From: Cytidiella melzeri
Taxonomy: Eukaryota > Basidiomycota > Agaricomycetes > Polyporales > Irpicaceae
DNA length: 64,000 nucleotides
Direction of reading: 5' to 3'
Assembly: GCA_022592445.1 (NCBI GenBank)
Contig: JABYQR010000080.1
Location: forward strand, 1 to 64,000
The position numbers and the translations under genes were made by a program. Below, in pieces: positions 58,431-64,000 of this stretch (its first letter is position 1; every line of letters begins with the position of its first letter). Below the pieces are notes generated by a model. The model was not told the origin of the DNA. It worked only from the letters and a program-made list of their open reading frames with translations, and searched no databases.

Positions 58431-58885
58431 TGTCTTCTGTGTGTGCCTTCTGGGTATCCTTTGCAGATGTGGCAGTCCTGGAGAGAGAGAGAATAAGAGA
58501 GTTGGTGGACAAGGTTGAAGTTTAAAGCCGAAACTTCAGTGAGGGGTATGAAGAGTGTTTGAAACTTTCAAACTTGAAGGCATTACATGACCTGTCGTAT
58601 GATGATCTTTGCCAGTGGCTAGAGCGACTAGGAAGGGGGCAGTGATTTCTGTTAAGTACTTGCCAGTGGTAAGTACTCAGATATATGACGTCGGCTTTGT
58701 TCGGACTACAGCGTCCCGGTTCAGCCAACTTACTATCCTAAGTTACGAACTTACAGCCTCCCATATGTAGCCCAAACTCGACCTCTCACATGAACAACAG
58801 CGCTCTGGGCCACCTGTGACCTGCGTTCGGTGCCTATACATCACCACTTCAAGTACTTTTACCACCACACAACACACGGGAACAC
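58431..58885. promoter_or_regulatory. Shared divergent promoter, HMG-CoA lyase / enoyl-CoA hydratase
   Basis: 455 bp between two start codons pointing away from each other. It contains TATATGACGTCGG near 58682-58694, that is a TATA-like stretch next to a TGACGTC (CRE/ATF-type, bZIP) site. Both genes are for mitochondrial acyl-CoA breakdown, so co-regulation is plausible but inferred. Confidence 0.5.
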
Positions 58886-60036
58886 ATGTCGTTCCGTCTC
58901 CTCCAAAACACAGCTCTGCGTGCTCGCACTACCACTGCCACCATCTCTGTACGAACATCTGGTCGCATTCGCCTTTGCCCCATGTCGACCTCCGCTCCGC
59001 AATACGAGTATATCCTTACCTCCAAGCCCGCAGAAGGCGTCGCCCTCATCACACTCAACCGACCCAAGGCGCTCAATGCTTTGAGCTCCCCTCTGTTCTT
59101 GGAACTCAACAAAGCCTTGACTGGGTTTGACGAGGATGAGGACATCGGTGCGGTGGTCATCACTGGGAGCGAGCGGGCGTTTGCAGGTAGGTAGGAATAG
59201 GAGGGCGCGGGAAACACAAGTGCATTGAGGGCTGACGCGGTTACAACAGCTGGTGCGGATATCAAAGAGATGAAAGACAAGACCTGTGAGTCTTGAGCGA
59301 TTACAGGATAGACAAAAAACGACACTGAAGAAAAAACCTTTAAACCAGACTCGGAGGTTTACCAAACTCGGTTCTTGGAGAACTGGTCCGACCTGACAAA
59401 GCTCCGCAAGCCTATCATCGCAGCAGTCAGCGGATACGCAGTATGTCGTGTTCACAGTTATTTTTCTCTCTTCATCTCTCGGCAGCTCTTGATTCATTTT
59501 TGGTGTTGTATAGCTCGGAGGCGGGTGCGAGCTCGCGCTCATGTGCGATATTATCCTCGCATCCCCCACAGCCGTCTTTGGCCAACCCGAGATCAACCTC
59601 GGTGTCATCCCAGGCGGGGGCGGGACCCAACGTCTCGCTCGCACGATCGGAAAATCGCGTACCATGGAACTCGTTCTGACGGGCAGGAACTTTTCTGCAG
59701 TGGAGGCAGAGTCGTGGGGTGTTGTGTCGAGAGTGGTAGGGGAAGGGGAGGGAAAGGTCGTGGAGGAGGCTGTCAAAATGGCCGCGGTGATTGCAAGCAA
59801 AGGGAGGCTGGCGGTTCAGGCTGGAAAGGAGGCGGTTAACGATGCGTATGAGACGACGATGAAGGAGGGATTGAAGGCGGAGAGGAGACTGTTCCATGGT
59901 CTGTTTGCGACTAGCGACCAGAAAGAAGGTGTGTCGTTTTGAAATGGGTTGTTCAGCGCGGGTTCTGAGAGGTACTCTGTTTCTAGGAATGAGTGCCTTT
60001 GCTGAAAAGAGGAAGGCCAAGTTCACGCACTCGTGA
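58886..60036 (+). CDS. Enoyl-CoA hydratase, mitochondrial (crotonase family)
   Basis: Multi-exon gene starting MSFRLLQNTALRARTTTATI, a basic Ser/Thr-rich presequence. A crotonase domain follows: GVALITLNRPKALNALSSPL, GAVVITGSERAFA, AGADIKEM (oxyanion hole), RKPIIAAVSGYALGGGCELA (first catalytic Glu) and FGQPEINLGVIPGGGGTQRL (second catalytic Glu). The C-terminal helix reads GRLAVQAGKEAVNDAYETTM. The last exon ends MSAFAEKRKAKFTHS, the usual GMxAFxEKRxPxF end. Both Glu residues are kept, so hydratase activity (trans-2-enoyl-CoA to 3-hydroxyacyl-CoA in beta-oxidation and amino-acid breakdown) is expected. Exon 1 is 58886-59186. A methylglutaconyl-CoA hydratase role cannot be excluded. Confidence 0.95.
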
Positions 60037-60179
60037 ACCTCAGCCTGCTGGCGGGGAATACATCTGTTGCTCAGACGATTCGCCGTCGTGCACATGTACA
60101 ATAGCGCCTCTTTGAACACGTATAAAATTGACATTCAAGTTTGCATTACAGTCGGCAGAAGCCGTGCAGGCAGCGACTC

Positions 60180-60553
60180 ATGCGCTGGACCACTCCGTAT
60201 TCCGTCTTGGGCAGTCGGACCTTTGTGGCGTCCGTGAGTTGTCCCGCGTTGGTGCTGTGCAAATCGGCCGTTGACAGTGAGGTGCTCGGTCTTACTAGGA
60301 TTCGGAGACAATCAACCGACGAGTCTGCAATTGCAACTGCAATGGGCAACACACGGAAATCCCATTGCAAGTGTCGGGAGTATCCGCCTTTGCGTCAGCC
60401 GCAAGTCCGTCCCTCAACCCGAGTACAGGTCCGGCGGGTTGTCGCACATTCACCGCGGGGACGCTGGATGTTCACAAGTATCACACACCGTGCTACAGAA
60501 GGCAGCAACAGAAGTCGGACAATCAATCGCGCTGTACAGGCAGGATACAGTAA
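60180..60553 (+). CDS. Possible small Cys-rich protein (two exons)
   Basis: A two-exon model (60180-60233 and 60299-60553, intron GTGAGT..TAG) keeps phase and gives 102 aa. It starts MRWTTPYSVLGSRTFVASDS, then has a Cys cluster VCNCNCNGQHTE, a Ser/Ala-rich middle (SGVSAFASAASPSLNPSTGP) and further Cys residues (AGCRTF, HTPCYRR, SRCTG). No family is recognised. Another frame is also open here, so the model is uncertain. It could be a lineage-specific small protein. Confidence 0.3.
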
Positions 60554-60879
60554 CTAGCAACACCGCAATACTGTCATGGAACCACCTTTGCAAATGTATT
60601 TGTATCGAGTAGCTCATTTAATTTGTGGTTGCATTATTGTTGGCCTTAAAATTAAGATTCCTTGACAGTTACCCAGAGAATTATCTTGTGTATGAGTTTC
60701 CAGAGGTTTCAAGAATGAGGATGTATATTATACAACAAGTGGAACATTGCCGTTGTCAAGTTTTGCATCAGCGCTGAGACACTCACACCCCCTGAATATG
60801 AAGGAACCGGGCACAAACACACCTGACCTCGCGAGAGGCAATTACATGTGCAAGCAGGGGTTGAGGGTATGCGTGAATG
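60554..60879. other. Gene-free interval
   Basis: Sequence between the possible Cys-rich gene and the low-complexity tract; nothing recognisable. Confidence 0.4.
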
Positions 60880-61960
60880 TATGTTGCAAGTGGGTTCAAG
60901 AGTCCTAGGCTGCACCAAGACTTGGGCGAGTGGTGATGCATTTGCAGGGCTTGGAGCAAAAGGAATGGTGATGCAAAAGAGTGATAGAGGTGTAGCAATG
61001 CATAGGAAGGCAAGGAGATGCCAGTAGCACATTGTCTGCAGCAATGCAATGAACTGCTAAAGTGCGATAGACTGTGCAATTGGGGACTCGAAGTGTGAGG
61101 CCAAAAGTGCTAGCTTCAATTGGGTAGCAGGGGACAGTTCTGGGTAAAAGATGCAAAGTGAAGCCAAGCAATGTGATGTGATGTGATGCAAAGCAAAGCA
61201 ATGCGATACAAAGCAAAACAAACCAATGCAAAGCAAAGCAATTCGGAACAAAGTGAAGCAAAGTGAAATGATGGAATGCAAAGCAACACAATGTGAGGGC
61301 AGGCAATGCGATTCAAAGTGCAGCGATGTGATGCAAACCGAAGTGAGGGAATGTAAAGTGAAGCAATGCAATGGGAAGCAAAGGGAAGCAATGGGCCACA
61401 ATGTGATGCAACACAAAGGGCAATAGAACAAAAGTGTCACAAATATGAGGAGCATAAAGGTGATAGCACTAGGGGCAACACAGTGATGAAGAAATGGTAG
61501 CGAGTGAAACATGATAACACAAGAGGGGGGAGAGGAAGTGGTATGGTAAAGTGCAAGAGTAAGGACAGAGCTAGCTCATTGCAAGAGGATAACACAAAAC
61601 ACAATGGGAAACACAGTAGGAAACACAGTGGGAACACAGTATAAACACAGTATAAATTGCTGTAGCCTTGAGAAAGAGAAGGGGCAGCGGTAAAAGGGGT
61701 TGCAGTGAAGGAGAACACAGTAAAACTTGGTAGCGTTGAGAAGGAGAAGGGGCGGCTGTAAAAAGGGGTTACAGTGAAGGAGAAACGCAACACAGTAAGC
61801 AACACAGTGAAATAAAGGCAGTAGGAACACAAAGGGGGTCGTGATGAAGGAGAAAGTGATGCAGGGTGAGAGATAAGCACTGCGGAGTTGCTCAAGAAGC
61901 AAGGAGAAAAGTGACAGGAGCAAACTTGAGGGGAAAACCGTGGGGGAGTCGCATTCTGAG
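60880..61960. repeat. Strand-asymmetric, low-complexity purine-rich tract
   Basis: The plus strand is strongly A/G-rich and built from short degenerate words such as GCAAAGCAATG and AAGCAAAG (about 61130-61400). Two longer degenerate units follow (about 61655-61725 and 61726-61800), each with GAGAA-GGGGC-GGTAAAA-GGGGTT-CAGTGAAGGAGAA in that order. The long minus-strand open frames here (Cys/Leu/Phe/His-rich) result from this bias and are not credible genes. Confidence 0.7.
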
Positions 61961-63034
61961 CTAAGCAAAGTACAACAAAGTGTATACAAATAAAATGTGA
62001 TAGGGGCTATAGCAATTTGAAGTCCATGTGATAGTGAGGCAGGGGAAGGGGCATTGCACATTGAAACAAGGGACAAACATGAAACATGTCACAAGGGCAA
62101 TGGGGCACTGCTGTTGGTGCAGCTAAACTCCAAGCCCATCAAGCCATAGCTCAATGACGTGAGGCTATGCAGGGCTTTGCAATGAAAAGCGAAGTAGTGC
62201 GACAGAAGCAAATCCTTAGCAGTGCTGTGATTGAGGGTCTTGATGGAAGCAGAGGAGCTCTTTGCAAGGTACTCCTATCAAAGGGAAAGAGCTGCAGAAT
62301 CCGAGGGAGCAAGTGAAGAAGGGGGCCATGAGGTACTGACAGGCATGAGCTTGAGTGCAAGGGACAGCAAGAGTGTGATGTGCGACAACATGATGCACAA
62401 CATTGCAAGTCTTGCAAATGACAAGGGCTGCTGCTATTCCATGCAAATATACTTGCATTTAGGCCTGTTGCACATACAGTGGTTTCCAGGTGTATCAACA
62501 TGACTGGTCTGTCTAATTGCTGCCACACTGTTAACACTACATATTATAATGTAGTTTACCACACCTTGTTTTAAGGACATTTCAAGGTAGCAGAGTTCCC
62601 ACAGTCTTGATAAGGGAATTGTACAGCCGTATATGGTAATTGTAGTAGTAAACCATTACATTAGCTAAGACATACAGGTATAGGGTGTGTAGACTATGTA
62701 ACACATAGCACTATAGGAGAGCTGCACATATATGTACGCCTGTGGCCTGTGCTCTACGGTGCGCGGCGCTTAGACACCGCCACTTTTGAACAACAAAGCG
62801 GTAGCTTCGGCAACTACAACCGAAAATAATCTGTCTTGTAGAATAGCAGGAAATAAGGAGTACATTCATCCCTCAAGAGGAATTGTCTTCAGCTCTCAAA
62901 ATAAAATTTGATGACTACGGGATTTTTGCCAGTTACCATAGAAGGATATATGTGTTACTATATATGGTCATTGTGTTATGTCAGATATCCATGGCCAGAG
63001 CTAGCCACTCAGGAACACGGTGGTGAGAAGTATA
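61961..63034. other. Gene-free interval, probably part of the flanking transposon sequence
   Basis: No supported gene. The right side lies just downstream of the decayed DDE transposase and may contain its terminal sequence. I could not identify a clear inverted terminal repeat. Confidence 0.4.
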
Positions 63035-64000
63035 TCAACGCGAGCTGAACAAACGAACCTTGGCCTGAGCATGTTTTGCATCCAAGCCTTCCTTGTACGC
63101 ATCAATAAACCTCCACGCACAATGCTCCCATTTGCGTATAAGCTCTACTGGCCCAGATGCCAGTGCCTTGGGCATGTTCTTGCGCAATGTGTCAAAGGTG
63201 TAGTCACACTGCTCCTGGAAGTACCTCTTTACTGCGCCCCAGAAGTACTCGATGAAGTTCATCTTGCAGTGGAATTTTGGAAGAAAGATGCACATGTGAC
63301 TTGGCAGAAAAGTCAATGAGACTGAGGACGTCAAATTGATAAGTATCTTACCAGCCGCTTCGATAACCTCTTGAACGAGAGATTTCTGTTCTTCAAAGTC
63401 TGGCTGATGCATGAATCAAGTTGTTCATGGCCATCAAAGTAGACAGCCTTATAGTGCTCCATATACAAAAAACCCTCACAGAGCATGATCTGCCGCATAG
63501 TCGAGAGTGATAGTCCAAGACAACCAGGTTTCAGCTCCAGCCAAGGTAAGACTGCTGTCTCAACAAAGTCTTTTGGCCCACGCAGCATCTCCTGAGATAC
63601 AAGGACCTTTCCATAGCTGCAAGCTTCGTCCCGTGTCATCTCGTTACTCAACAGCTTCTTCAGCTTCTCCGGATTCATCAACCATTTATTGAAGCGCAGA
63701 TAGGTGCTTATTGCAGTACAAACTGCAGGATTGCTGAATATAGATGCAACCTTTGCATGTCGTCCACAGTGCAAGAGTGGTAGTGCGTGAGTCTTAATCC
63801 ATGCTTGCATCCATTGACAAGCCATTTGTGAGTCCCAGTTCACTTTATGAGCGTTAGCAGCGATCCGAGACACCGCCATCATGCCTTTCTCCCTCCATAG
63901 ACCATCATGTGCAGGCACAACTGAATAGGGCATGCACAACGTGCCTGAATTCCACTTTGTCCGAAGCAAAATGCTGATTTCACAATGACAATACGTGTTT
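63035..64000 (-). pseudogene. Internally deleted DDE transposase remnant, running off the window edge
   Basis: Minus strand. The N-terminal half has CGRHAKVASIFSNPAVCTAI, NKWLMNPEKLKKLLSNEM, LGLSLSTMRQIMLCEGFLYM and EHYKAVYFDGHEQL. A frame change then brings in PDFEEQKSLVQEVIEAAG. After a likely intron (GTAAGATAC..CAAG) it reads HMCIFLPKFHCKMNFIEYFW then GAVKRYFQEQCDYTFDTL. In the complete copy at 8-2365, DGHERPD and FLPKFHCEFNPIE are separated by the catalytic core with both Asp residues. Here that core is missing and only the final Glu region remains. A stop codon also interrupts the conserved end (FSSR-stop-YTSHHRVPEW). The 5' end continues beyond the window. Confidence 0.85.

Noticed and set aside
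58859..59800. 313-codon minus-strand ORF over the enoyl-CoA hydratase
   Set aside because: It is antisense to catalytic-motif-bearing exons and has no recognisable domain.
61057..62537. Long minus-strand ORFs rich in Cys, Leu, Phe and His
   Set aside because: They follow from the purine-rich low-complexity bias of the plus strand and show no domain or splice logic.
1..64000. Bacterial-style defence system, CRISPR array or operon
   Set aside because: The genes are spliced and eukaryotic. No spaced direct repeats of CRISPR type were seen.

Overview
The window is nuclear DNA of a filamentous basidiomycete, most likely an Agaricomycete. Evidence: genes are intron-dense with short introns (mostly 40-80 bases, GT..AG), proteins resemble fungal orthologues, there is a fungal Zn2Cys6 regulator, and transposon families typical of mushroom-forming fungi are present. 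I built gene models by joining ORFs at splice sites and checking that codon phase was kept across introns. Most models close exactly in frame.

Layout. 1-2.4 kb: an apparently complete spliced DDE transposase. 2.7-14.8 kb: an F-box protein, a PEX39-like KPWE protein (minus), an Arf-GAP with a polyQ tail, a TPR protein (minus), a delta-12 fatty acid desaturase, and the tRNA-dihydrouridine synthase Dus3. 14.8-17.1 kb: poor in genes, with one secreted-looking ORF. 17.1-27.1 kb: a USP25/28-like ubiquitin hydrolase relative whose catalytic-Cys box is not recognisable (minus), a Ser/Pro-rich protein of unknown function, and a Zn2Cys6 transcription factor (minus). 27-32 kb: about 5 kb with no convincing gene. 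32.1-35.2 kb: a SUZ-domain protein and a Dug1/CNDP2-type Cys-Gly dipeptidase (minus).

35.9-44.2 kb is a transposon graveyard. A decayed transposon gene of a widespread Agaricomycete family is interrupted by two solo LTRs and lies among two more. All four LTRs begin TG, end CA and have exact 5-bp target duplications (AGGGG, GAGGT, TGCAG, ATTTG). One is a fold-back LTR.

44.5-60.6 kb is a dense housekeeping block: an intron-containing tRNA-Met, AP-1 mu adaptin, a small possible ABM-fold protein, serine palmitoyltransferase LCB2 (minus), UDP-glucose dehydrogenase (minus), a PQ-loop membrane protein (minus), zuotin, a small secreted KR-site precursor, and HMG-CoA lyase (minus) divergent from an enoyl-CoA hydratase. 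60.6-64 kb holds a low-complexity, strand-asymmetric tract and an internally deleted copy of the same broad DDE transposase family seen at the left end.

How the genes relate: HMG-CoA lyase and enoyl-CoA hydratase share a 455-bp promoter and both act in mitochondrial acyl-CoA breakdown. The other genes are ordinary unlinked fungal genes. I saw no secondary-metabolite cluster, CRISPR array or defence island. The items most worth following are the nested and fold-back solo LTRs, the probable pseudo-deubiquitinase, the PEX39 orthologue and the small KR-cleavable secreted peptide gene.
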